NCBI GenBank assembly: GCA_018136815.1
Contig: CM030937.1
Location: forward strand, 4,710,226-4,774,225
DNA: 64,000 nt
Reading direction: 5' to 3'
From: Isochrysis galbana
Lineage: Eukaryota > Haptophyta > Isochrysidales > Isochrysidaceae
This document shows, in pieces, positions 53,147 to 61,878 of the stretch (the stretch's first letter is position 1; every line of letters begins with the position of its first letter). The translations under genes and the position numbers were made by a program. Below the pieces are notes generated by a model. It saw only the letters and a program-made list of their open reading frames with translations. It had not been told where the DNA came from and searched no databases.

Positions 53147-53890
53147 AACTAAGTTTATACTTGGTTGCCCCATGGGGGGGCACGAGCCCCCCCCACTCTC
53201 CACTCCTCCCCTGCCATGGGGGAGGAACCACCCATGCTCCTGGCACGCCTGATGGCTTGCCAGGAGCAGAATGCCCTGCTGACCCACTCTCTCACTGGCA
53301 GGCTTGCCTGCCTCGCGCGTCCTGGCCTGTCGTGGCCAGCCCATCGCTCCAACCCCCCCTCCCCCCCTGTTCGACAGGCAGACAGGTGCAGATTGGGGAC
53401 CCCTGAGGCACAGGAGCGCCAGCGAGGGAGAGGCAGGGGAGGCCAGGGCCCAGCCCCAGCCTCCTCTGCCCCCTGAGCTGGCCTCCAGGGGTCTCCAGGG
53501 GTCGCCAGGGGCAGCTGCAGGCCTGTCGCAGGCGCGCCATCGCGCGTGCTTGCAGGAGAGGGGAGAGAGAGCGCGGAGAAGGGGGGGGGCGGAGCGAGAG
53601 CTCCGCTCACCGGAAAATAGGTAAGTCCCGCACCTGTTTACAGGATAAGTCGGGACCGAGGCCGCCGCCAGCCCGGTAGGCGTAGGAGGAAGGGGGGAAC
53701 GGATCGCCGGGGGGGGGGCGCGGGCCACCGACCATATCTAAGCCCTTTTCCCCTATCCCCCTAGTAGTGCACGGGGGGAGTCGCCTGATGGCGGGGGGGA
53801 AAGGGCCGGGGGAGTGGGGGTGTAGAAAGTTTCCTACGTGAGTAGAAAGTAGAGGCTGCACGGTCGCGTGTGCGGTGAGACTATTAAGAA
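53147..53890 (+). repeat. AACTAAGT-palindrome repeat family, longest copy
   Basis: Begins AACTAAGTTTATACTTGGTT, then CCCATGGGGGGGCACGAGCC. The middle (CAGGCAGACAGGTGCAGATT) is shared with 40150-40330. It includes the GTAAGTCCCGCACCTGTTTACAGG hairpin (about 53622-53645), GTAGTGCACGGGGGGAGTCG, and ends GTGCGGTGAGACTATTAAG. Long ORFs on both strands are repeat by-products. Confidence 0.8.
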
Positions 53891-54019
53891 ATTAATTAAT
53901 TAACTTTCACGCAGCAAACTTACTACACCTCTACCCCCCCCCCGCAGAGATCATGACCATAACAATCACCGAGAACAGGTACGCCTTCAACTAGCGTTGT
54001 TTTCGACATCTCCGCTTCT
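53891..54019. other. 3' spacer of the DUF89 gene
   Basis: Short AT-rich spacer with ATTAATTAATTAA and a C run at 53936-53943. Confidence 0.3.
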
Positions 54020-55381
54020 TCAAGTCGCAGGCGCGAGGCTGATCAAGCCAAATACGCCGCCGGTGAGCCAACGATTGGGTTCCGCAGTCTTGGCGGCATC
54101 TTCTATGGCAGGCTTGACACCAACGAGCACACCCGACTTGCAGGTGCGCAACGCAGCGACCGGCGTTGAATCGGGCCAGTATTGCTCCAATAGATTTGCG
54201 AAGGGCATATCGTGTGGCCAGTGAAGATCACCGAGCAATCGCCGGTAGTTAGCGTCGCCCTTCAGTAGGACTGCCCCGGCAGATGCGTACTTTGAGCGTA
54301 AATCCGCGGGCATGTCCCAAAAGGGGTGAGGCGACGTGTAGAAGGGGTGTTCAACAAGCTTCAAGTTGCCGGTGGAGAGTGCATTACGCAGCCGTGAGGC
54401 CATAGGGCCGCCACCGTTGGCATCGATCCATTCGAGAGTGGGCATAACATCATGAGGACAGACGTCTGAGACAAAGACGGGGGTGTCCTTGACATGAAGC
54501 GAGACGCATGAAGGACCGACAAGGCGCAACAGTCCGTCCACGAGGAGCAAATCAGCCACGAGCTCGAGGCCACAGTTGTCCAAGATGATGATCACCTGCT
54601 TACCTGTACACGTGCGCAGAGCATCGCAAAGCTCCGCTGTGTCATCGGCCAGCATACGTGAGGCACCGGCACCCTCTGCCTCACCGATGGCGGCGGTGAG
54701 GGCAGCACCGGCCGAGAGAGAGAGGTCGGCAACATTACCCCACAGTGACGTGGTGACGAGTGATGCCAGGTCATCCGTCTCGGTCAACCCGCTGGAAACC
54801 TAGTAGGAGGTGGGGTGGGACAAGTTTCAAACCGGGGCTGTCCCGAATAGACTCTATGGACATTCTGCTCTCGTGCGCCGACGCAGGTCGCTCACCATTT
54901 TGGCGAAAGCATCACCCGCGTCCAGGAGCGACTGCTTCTTCTGTGATGCAAAAGGGTCTGAGCCGCCCGTGGGCTCGTTCGTCAACTCAAGGATCCGCTT
55001 GTATAGGTAGTTCTCGACGACGAACCACGGCGCGTCCATCCAGGTCGCGCCACACGAGATGAAGGGCGCGAGCGTCGCACTCCATCCGGAGAGGCCGTCA
55101 GGCACATCCCCGGCCAGTGGCTTGAGTGGCTCGCCTGCTGCTACTTCGTCCGCGAGTGCGTGCAGCGCAGCGGCGAGCTCTGCGCCGTAGGCTGGATTGT
55201 TCTCCACAACCGATTTGACGATCAAGGGTAGCCTCCGGCTGACGGTGTCTTGCGTGAAGCCGCCGTCAGTGGCGCGGAGCGGCGCAGGGAGTGTGGCGGT
55301 GTCAATGGCCATCGCGGGCGGCATCAGCCGGAGCGCAAGGGTGAGAGGGGAAAGGAGGACGACCGCGCCGAGGGCGTGCAT
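54020..55381 (-). CDS. DUF89/ARMT1-like metal-dependent phosphatase with signal-like N-terminus
   Basis: Exons 55381-54896 and 54799-54020 (intron 96 bp, GT-AG, phase 0), 421 aa. Family III DUF89 motifs: LPAPLRATDGGFTQDTVSRR at the start, WMDAPWFVVENYLYKRIL, TGGSDPFASQKKQSLLDA, then LWGNVADLSLS (N and D metal ligands), VIIILDNCGLELVADLLL with the central D-N, LHVKDTPVFVSD, HPFWDMP, LLKGDANYRRLLGDL, and LRTCKSG. Such enzymes are damage-control phosphatases acting on sugar phosphates. Human ARMT1 is one. The first ATG is followed by GAVVLLSPLTLALRLMPPAMA, a signal-peptide-like stretch ending in an AxA-type site, unusual for a cytosolic family. An in-frame GTG upstream (55516) is unlikely to be the start. 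It is divergent from the gene at 55765. Confidence 0.85.
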
Positions 55382-55764
55382 GCGCTTAGGAAGGGAGGCG
55401 AAAGACTCGATTGCACCGGGCGGCGAGGGCAACGCGCACGCGGAGGGGGCGGAGGGGTGCGCGCGCGGGGGGCGGCGGCGGGGAGCTCCGACGAGAGCTA
55501 ATCTGGTGCTCTTCACACTCTAGAGTAAAGCTACTTTACTCATAAGGTAGAAAATTGTGGGGGAGGTAGGCACTGTCTCCCCCGCCCCTCACATCAGGAA
55601 TGTGAAGAGGGGGGGGGGGGGGGAGAGGGGAGAAAGTGAAGGAGGAGACCAGGAGGGAGCTCCCGTCCGCCTCGGACTCGCCTCGCACCTCCCCGGCCTG
55701 CGCGATCTGCGGGCTCCTGAGCGCTCTTTGCCTGGCCGCTCTTTGCCTGGCAGCACGCACACGG
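55382..55764. promoter_or_regulatory. Compact divergent promoter, DUF89 gene / type II membrane protein
   Basis: The two genes point away from each other with 383 bp between first ATGs. Bases 55609-55623 are a G run. Part of the right-hand half (55690-55764) is an open frame coding for a hydrophobic segment in phase with the next gene, so the true start of that gene may lie inside this region. Confidence 0.4.
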
Positions 55765-56706
55765 ATGGCCTGTGCATGCCGCAGCCTCCAGCGTGCCCTA
55801 GCGCTCCCCCCGGAGCGGACCGCACACCAAGGTGATGTCGCCCTTTCCCTCTCCACTTCTGATCCGCCAGCAACCATCCAGCTCATCCTGCTCAACCTGC
55901 TGGCCTTCACGGCACCTTCGACAAGAGTTGTCTTGCATATAGGGTGTGGCTCTGTAGCGACGGCGGCTGATAAGCAAAGACTGGGGCAGCTCCCACGTGT
56001 CTTACTGAACCCGGAGTGCCTTGAGGTGCACCGCGATGACGGGACGATCCTGCACGCCCACTTGCTGAACGCTGCGCTCCTAGCGAGTGCCCCCCCACGT
56101 CTTCTGATGCTCGCCTCGGCTGATATGCGCTGGCTAGCAGCTGGAGCCGAGGTCGCCGCCCTGTCGAGGACTGTATCAGTATCCGAAGCCCCTTGGATGG
56201 ACCTTGACCTGGCCTACAAGGCCGTGCATCCTCGACACCGTGAGAAATTTTTCAATGATGACCTGCGGATTGCTATGGGAGCTGAAAACCGACTTGTCGT
56301 TCAAAAGCATGAAGGTTCCTTCTATCCTTGGGAGATCGTGCGCGATTTCATCACTGCCATGTGTAAAACAGGAAGTCTTACACGATTCGCTCAACGACCT
56401 TCTGTCTTTGCTCGACCGACGCTGCAGCTCGCCCCGGAGGAGACGCTACTACAATCATTCGCCGCAGCGAAGCTCAACGTTTCCTTGCAAAGAGCCATGT
56501 CGATACTTGATGTCGACGAGCGTCTTCATCGAGGAGTGTTTTGTGGCTTCGACCTGCGGCTTCGGAGTGGCTCATGGCACTGTACTAGGATGGCATCGGG
56601 CTCAAACTGTGTAGGATCCACGGTTTTCGCACGAAAGGTCGAAGGTGAGAATGGACATGCACCTATTGAGGCGGTCTTCACGCAAGGTCTCCAAAGACCT
56701 ACGTGA
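55765..56706 (+). CDS. Unknown protein with glycosyltransferase-like features, N-terminal anchor possible
   Basis: 314 aa from the first ATG; the frame is open upstream to at least 55636 and there encodes CAICGLLSALCLAALCLA, which would make a signal anchor. The true start is probably upstream or in a separate exon. Recognisable blocks: TIQLILLNLLAFTAPSTRVV, LHIGCGS, LLNPECLEVHRDDGTIL, HAHLLNAALL, LMLASADMRWL, a KHEGSFYPWEIV block, then EETLLQSFAA. The order (secreted-type anchor, 'NP..L.V', 'HL.N', 'LASADMRW', 'EGSFYP', 'EET') resembles core-2/I-branching-type or related sugar transferases of algae, but no family can be named with confidence. NLL and Cys near the end are consistent with a Golgi lumenal domain. 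Confidence 0.6.
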   Translation: MACACRSLQRALALPPERTAHQGDVALSLSTSDPPATIQLILLNLLAFTAPSTRVVLHIGCGSVATAADKQRLGQLPRVLLNPECLEVHRDDGTILHAHLLNAALLASAPPRLLMLASADMRWLAAGAEVAALSRTVSVSEAPWMDLDLAYKAVHPRHREKFFNDDLRIAMGAENRLVVQKHEGSFYPWEIVRDFITAMCKTGSLTRFAQRPSVFARPTLQLAPEETLLQSFAAAKLNVSLQRAMSILDVDERLHRGVFCGFDLRLRSGSWHCTRMASGSNCVGSTVFARKVEGENGHAPIEAVFTQGLQRPT

Positions 56707-57059
56707 AAGAGCCATGGCGCAAAGAAAAACTCGTGGTTGAAGAATCTGGTCGTTCGGTGACTCTATGCTTGTCGAGCCCATTGTATTTCAACTTGGCGAC
56801 GTTGGGAATATGGCGTAGGCCCGTACGTAGAGACCTGAGCGTGTGGCAGCCGTCCAATGTGCCTTCAGCTTGTCATTCACCATGCACGCCCTGAATGGAT
56901 TGCCCTAGAAGTTGTGCCCAATTCGTGCGCCATCGAGGGACCGGTCGATTGGCTACGGCTACACGCAAATGCCAATATTTTTTCAAATTTGAAATTTAAG
57001 CAATTGTGATTGTGAGTAGTGCGAGTGCGCAAATTTAACACCCCTTATTCTTAGACGCG
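56707..57059. other. 3' flank, no gene recognised
   Basis: Short, unremarkable ORFs. Sequence becomes AT-rich near 56970-57010. Confidence 0.35.
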
Positions 57060-57250
57060 ACAACCAACTTTATACTTGTTTCTCTCATAGAGGGCATGCC
57101 CCCCCCCCTCTCCACTCCCCCCTGCTGTGTGCTGTGTGGGAGGAACCGCCCACCCCCCTGACATGACATGACATGCCTCTGCCCTCGTTGCTCGTTGGCC
57201 AGCCCAGCCCATTGTTCCAACCCCTCCTCTCCCCCTTGGTCGACAGTCAG
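57060..57250 (+). repeat. AACTAAGT-palindrome repeat family, degenerate copy
   Basis: Begins CAACCAACTTTATACTTGTT, followed by a CCCCCCCC/CTCTCCACTCC block and GGGAGGAACCGCCCACCC, then CCAACCCCTCC and GTCGACAGTCAGATAG, in the same order as 53147 onward but diverged. Confidence 0.55.
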
Positions 57251-58340
57251 ATAGCTACAGCGTGAGGTCCCAGAAGCCGATCGGGAGAGCCAACGACCAA
57301 CGAACTACGAGGGCAGAGACGTAGGTAGGGGAGGCTAGGGCCGAGCGCCCAGCCGCGACACGAATCTTGAGAAGGGGGGAGGAGAGAGGGAGCGCGCTAC
57401 AAACAATATCGCGACACGAAGCACGAAGACAATACACGGCTCCCAATAAGCAATAAGGCACGGTCAACAATGGCACACTCCGAAAGCTAACGACGCAAAT
57501 AGTAACCATAATCAAAGACGAGAGGGGCGGAGCGGGCGAGGATGGAGAAGGGGGGAGGGTGGGGGTTGGGCGTTGTGCGAGGCTGCGGCGAGGGGGGGAT
57601 TTGTGGGGCGGGTGGAGCGCGGGCGCGGGCGTGGGCGAGGAAGCGAGAAAAGAGGCCCGCGAAGGGAGGGGAGGAGCGTGTCCCGCGCGAGGTCGGGGGG
57701 GCGAGGGCGGCGGGGATCGAAAAGCAATTTTTTGCTCTTCATCTCCACCTTCACCGCCGGGGACGCATGCCCGCGGGGGGGGGGGGGGCAACTTTTTTTC
57801 TTCGCCGCCGGAATCGCGGTCCCGGTCCGTCGCCATCTGCACATCGCCTCTACCTACACCGAAGCTTAGAATAGTTCATCTGTAAATATCCCTGACTCGA
57901 CCCCTCGAGGCAGGGGCAGAGGCAACCGGCAACCGCCCAACTCAAGTGCAGCTCAATAAAAGGCCTGTCCCACCCTACGTACGCCCTACCCCCCACGCAA
58001 GATGCATGGCCCAAAGTTGTGTGCACATGGTACATGGGACGTGGGCCGCACCCCGCACCCACCAAAAGCGAAGAAAAAGGAATGACGGGGGGGGGGGGGG
58101 GGGGGGAGTGGAAGCGTGTGTGGGATAAAGGCGATGTCTAGGATTTCCCGGAAGTGCGTAGTATTCTAGTCAGCAGTAGCTGTAGCAGTAGCCGGCAACC
58201 ATCCTCAAAGTTTTTTTATGGTCTTGTGCATGGGCCTATCGCGACCCCAAGACTTCGATTACACTTAGCCCGCCGGTGTCAAGCTGTAGCTCTTTTCACG
58301 ACCTCGAGACTTATCAAACTAAGGGATTCATCGCTCCGAA
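57251..58340. other. GC-rich low-complexity intergenic region
   Basis: Proline- and glycine-rich frames on both strands at 57500-57880 are low complexity. A 20-G run lies at 58087-58106 and the related dispersed-repeat words (AAAAGGAATGACGGGG, GGCGATGTC) at 58070-58140. I find no gene. Confidence 0.4.
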
Positions 58341-59130
58341 TCACATGACATCCTTTGGCTCTTGGGGATTAGCATGTGCTCGTGCAAGTAGGGTTCGCAA
58401 GGTTACAGCGATAGATGGAGCTAATCTCGTTCGTTCGCCTTCTGCATCGGGAATGGCAGCTAGAAGGTGGCAAAGAGTGGTGAATAACGTCGCCGATGCC
58501 GGTGACAATGTATTTGCAAGCGGCTGTACTCCATCCAATGCGATGAGCTTCCGCGCCAATCCACTCTCCGTATTGAGGGTGTGGATGTGCTTAACTCTGT
58601 TCATGTTGCAGTAGCTCAGTAGTCCTCCGCCTCCCCTGAGACGTACAGCATGTATACCGTCACGATCAGCGCATGTCTCACGAATAGTTACAACTGGTGA
58701 GGAGGTGCTAAGCTCGAGAGACGCACATAGCCGAGCCAATGAGGTTGCTGAGATGGAGCGGTCACAGCTGACAAAGCGGCCATCGCATCGCTTGATCGGC
58801 TTCCATCGAATGAGTTTCCAGAGGCGTTGTAGCTCAGCACCCCCATCGCCAGCGTACATCCCATCGCCAACAAAATCATACCTGCAGCCGGTCGTGGGCG
58901 ATGCTCCATCCTCACGAGTTGTGGAAGCCCTGGTCTGCTCCCCTGCCTGAGCGTGCAGCATGGGTACTCGAGACCTGCTGGCTCGCGGCCGACCTCGAGG
59001 GCCCCCCCTGCTGCTCAGGCTGGCCCTCCTCGTGGAAGAAGGTCTGGCCCTCGAGAAGCCGCCGGTCTCTCTCCTGCCCACGGCTGCTACAAGAGAGCGC
59101 CTGCTCGATGGAGCTCGGAAGGCTGGACAT
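58341..59130 (-). CDS. Unknown protein (W-IKRCDGRFV / HTLNTESGLARKL family), broken or ultra-short-intron reading frame
   Basis: The conserved part lies between 58920 and 58341: CRYDFVGDGMYAG, LIRWKPIKRCDGRFVSCD, then HIHTLNTESGLARKLIALD. These motifs recall small algal proteins of unknown function with 'GRYV...HTLNT..G..RKL'. An ATG at 58961 opens this frame. Upstream, a different frame from the ATG at 59130 reads MSSLPSSIEQALSCSSRGQE, LLEGQTFFHEE and ends SAASQQ just before GTCTCG. The two frames are separated by 28 nt that begin GT and end CAG (58987-58960). Either the true protein starts at 58961, or a 28-nt intron or a frameshift joins them. It is divergent from the methyltransferase gene, with 117 bp between the outer ATG and that gene's ATG. 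Confidence 0.5.
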
Positions 59131-59247
59131 GCACGCCTCCCCTCCCCGCTGCCCGCAGTGCACCTTTTATTACTTACTACTACTATGCACGTTGGTGTCA
59201 TGATTATCTAATCATACGAGTACCTGTATTGCAGAGCACGGGAGGGC
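59131..59247. promoter_or_regulatory. Very short divergent promoter region
   Basis: Only 117 bp separate the outermost candidate start of the minus gene from the plus gene's ATG. It contains AT-rich TTATTACTTACTACTACTAT and TAATCATACGAG. No defined element can be named. Confidence 0.4.
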
Positions 59248-60213
59248 ATGTCGGCCGGGTGCTCCGAAGGTGTGGCGCGCCTGCCCTCGGCGCTGCACAT
59301 CGAGTCGGAGTTCCGTATCCACCGGCATCAGGATGCCGACGCTCACCATCTCGAGTTCAATGAGGGCTCCGTCTGCTGCAAATGCCCCGTGTGCAGACGG
59401 TGGGAGCGCTGGGTGCGAGGCGAAGAGCCGGGCTCCCTGCTCCAATATGAGGTCCTAACGAGAGACCTCGTGCAGGGAGTCATGGAATGGCTCCTTGCAA
59501 TCCACCGGCGACGAAATGCCAAGGGGCATGCATGCATTCCCACCAGGGTATTGGAAGTCGGCGCTGGCGATGGGCGCCTCTCTTGGCATGTGCGAGCTTC
59601 TCTTGAGGCTAGCAATTTCAGGACGTTTCCCATAGACGTGGTAGCCACCGATTCGGGGCAACGTAGCATTTCTCCCTGCACTGCTGGGGCAGTCGAATGC
59701 TTGGATTATCGAGACGCGTTGCACAAACACGCACCGCATTTGGTGATCTGTTGTTGGATGCCGTTTCGTGAGGACTGGACTGCTGCATTCCGTGAGTGCC
59801 CAACTGTTGATGCATATCTCTTGCTGGGCGAATGTGATGACGGCGCGTCGGGAGATCCGTGGGCGACCTGGGGATACGATGTAGATGGGTGCGAATTGTG
59901 CAGCTCACCCAGCGGATCGGTACAGTCTACATCGAACGCCTCTGCCTCACCTGGAGAATCATCCGCGACTAGTGGAGCATGTACTTCTGAGGAAGACGAT
60001 CGTGACGCCTGGCGGAGGATATACGAGCGCGCGCCGCACCGGACCCCTTTTGGTGCTGCCGGATGGGCGCGTCAAGCCGTCCCCCTTATTAGTAGCACTC
60101 AGATAGGACGAACAGACGCCCCGTGGTGTAACCGCAGACATTCTACGGCGGTAGCATTTTTTCGTTGCGGAAATGTCTTAGTTGAGGACGAATTGAGTTA
60201 TTCTGTGATGTGA
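59248..60213 (+). CDS. SAM-dependent methyltransferase-like protein
   Basis: One exon, 321 aa, ATG at 59248. A Rossmann SAM-binding motif is visible: TRVLEVGAGDGRLSWHV (motif I, GAGDGRL), followed by PIDVVATDSGQ (motif II acidic D). A later block LVICCWMPFREDWTAAFREC and LLLGECDDGASGDPWATWG resembles a plant/algal family with 'SWMP...DWT' and 'GE.DDG...TWG'. An N-terminal CCKCPVCRRWERW (CxxCxxC) could bind zinc. Substrate unknown. A Ser/Thr-rich stretch (SSPSGSVQSTSNASASPGES) separates the fold from the C-terminal part. It is co-located with, and divergent from, the unknown protein at 58341-59130. Confidence 0.75.
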   Translation: MSAGCSEGVARLPSALHIESEFRIHRHQDADAHHLEFNEGSVCCKCPVCRRWERWVRGEEPGSLLQYEVLTRDLVQGVMEWLLAIHRRRNAKGHACIPTRVLEVGAGDGRLSWHVRASLEASNFRTFPIDVVATDSGQRSISPCTAGAVECLDYRDALHKHAPHLVICCWMPFREDWTAAFRECPTVDAYLLLGECDDGASGDPWATWGYDVDGCELCSSPSGSVQSTSNASASPGESSATSGACTSEEDDRDAWRRIYERAPHRTPFGAAGWARQAVPLISSTQIGRTDAPWCNRRHSTAVAFFRCGNVLVEDELSYSVM

Positions 60214-60628
60214 TTGCGCACCCGCACGTGCAATTCTGCACCGTGGATTGGTGAAAAAAAATCTTGAAGGCGTCTGCTAAGCTACTAGAGACACTCCCTT
60301 GACAGGGTCACCGCTGCCATCGCCCTAGCCCCTACGCCCCTACAACATTCCCCATCGCGCTTCCCCCCTCTGACGGATCGAGCATGACCACTGGCTCGAT
60401 ATGCGAGGAGACGGAAGGGGACCGATCGGCGGGAAGCGCGGCGGGAGCGGCGGAGAGTGATGCCCGAAGGACGCGCTTCCGTCGATGCTGAGCGCCGGCG
60501 CGGAGGCGCGGATGCCGGGTCTGGCGACTCGTCGGGCGCGCGCTGCGGATCCATGGCTGCCAAGAGGTGTAGCGGGGATGCCTCAGGCCAGCGGCCGCTC
60601 GCCCAGCCCTGTGTGATGCCCTGCTCAA
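60214..60628. other. 3' flank of the methyltransferase gene, no gene recognised
   Basis: GC-rich short ORFs without motifs. Confidence 0.35.
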
Positions 60629-60799
60629 CCTAGATGGGAAATACGTATTTACCGTATTCATTTGGCGAGAGGCCAAATACAGATACACAGATACATAGAT
60701 ACATATGTATTTGGCTGTATTTGAAGCGCGTCCTGGGTTGTAGGCCTCGAATGTATTTGGCTGTATTTGCAGGCCCCAGCACCGTATTTCCCATCTGAC
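60629..60799. mobile_element. 171-bp palindromic MITE, second copy, 8-bp TSD
   Basis: Starts CCTAGATGGGAAATACG; ends CGTATTTCCCATCTGAC, so its last few bases differ from 6875-7057. Flanked by CTGCTCAA at 60621-60628 and 60800-60807. Its interior is the reverse-oriented counterpart of the first copy (CCTGGGTTGTAGGCCTCGAA is shared), with TACATATGTATTTGG palindromes. Confidence 0.85.
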
Positions 60800-60807
60800 C
60801 TGCTCAA

Positions 60808-61878
60808 GAGCCAGGGGCTCGATGGGACACCGCTGCCAGGGCGCCAGGCAGGAGTTGAGTCCCTATACGGAGTATGGCATTCCATCGAGTTTTTGTTTTC
60901 TCACTGGCGTCGCTTGCTCGCGCGCCTTGTTTGGCTTTGTGGTTTGTTTGTTCGTTGATGAGGGAGGGGGGCCAGCGGGGCAGGCGACGAGGGTTTGGGG
61001 CGGCAGCCAAGATTTTGACCACGAGTTTCCTGACGCACTGCCAGCGCACGCGCGCGCTGGAGGGTCGTAGCAGGGAGAGAGAGGAAAGCTCGGCGAAGAG
61101 AGGAAAGACGTTCTCCTCCCTCTCGCACTGTGAGGAGGACCTCGCCGTCCGCCCCTCATTCTTTCCTCTCTACATCGAACTGGATATCCTTATTTTATGG
61201 GGGCGTGCGGTGGTGAGGGGAGGGGAAGGGGAAGGGGGGGGGGGGAGGGCGCAGCAGCAGCAGGGGAGGGGAGAGGAGGAGGCGGCTCCGCTCTGGCTGC
61301 CCCACACTAAGAAGAAGAAAGGAGGGCGGATGAGCGAGATCCGGAGCGTGCCCCCTCTGCGGTATGATTTCGACGCGCCGTCCCCGCGTTCTCTCTCCTC
61401 TCTCTCCCCCCCCCCCCTTCCTCTCTCCCTGGGCGGGGGGGGGGGGAGGAGGGGGGGGGGCTTCCGTCGGCGTGGACACGGGCTCGCCTCCTCCCCCCCC
61501 CCCCCCCCCCGCCCTCCCCGCGCCCCTCGCCCCCCGTCGTCCTCCGTACTCAAGGGGTGAGCGAGGATGGGGGAGCCAGGGCATGGTCCAGGGGGGCGAG
61601 CGGGAGGGGGAGAGGGGGAAACGGGCATGAGACACCCGGGGGAAGAGAGAGGCAGGGGACGCGCCGCCGCGAGCCTCATGAGAGGCGTGCGAGCGGGACC
61701 ACGCCTACGCGCGCACACACCATGTGGCCTTCCATTTGGCTCCCCCCCCACTCAACGCTTTTTCGCCCACCCCGCTCCGCGGCTCATCCGCTTGCTGCTC
61801 AGACCCGCTCGCGCCCGTGCCCGCCTGATAACAGGACCACCTCTCGCTTGATTCCGTCGCGAAAGAACTTCGAGCAAG
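60808..61878. other. Upstream region of EF-2
   Basis: Contains G/C homopolymer runs (61226-61248, 61408-61417, 61434-61460, 61493-61510), so the long frames here are low complexity. The last ~140 bp before the EF-2 ATG are C-rich and probably contain the transcription start, which I cannot place. Confidence 0.4.
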
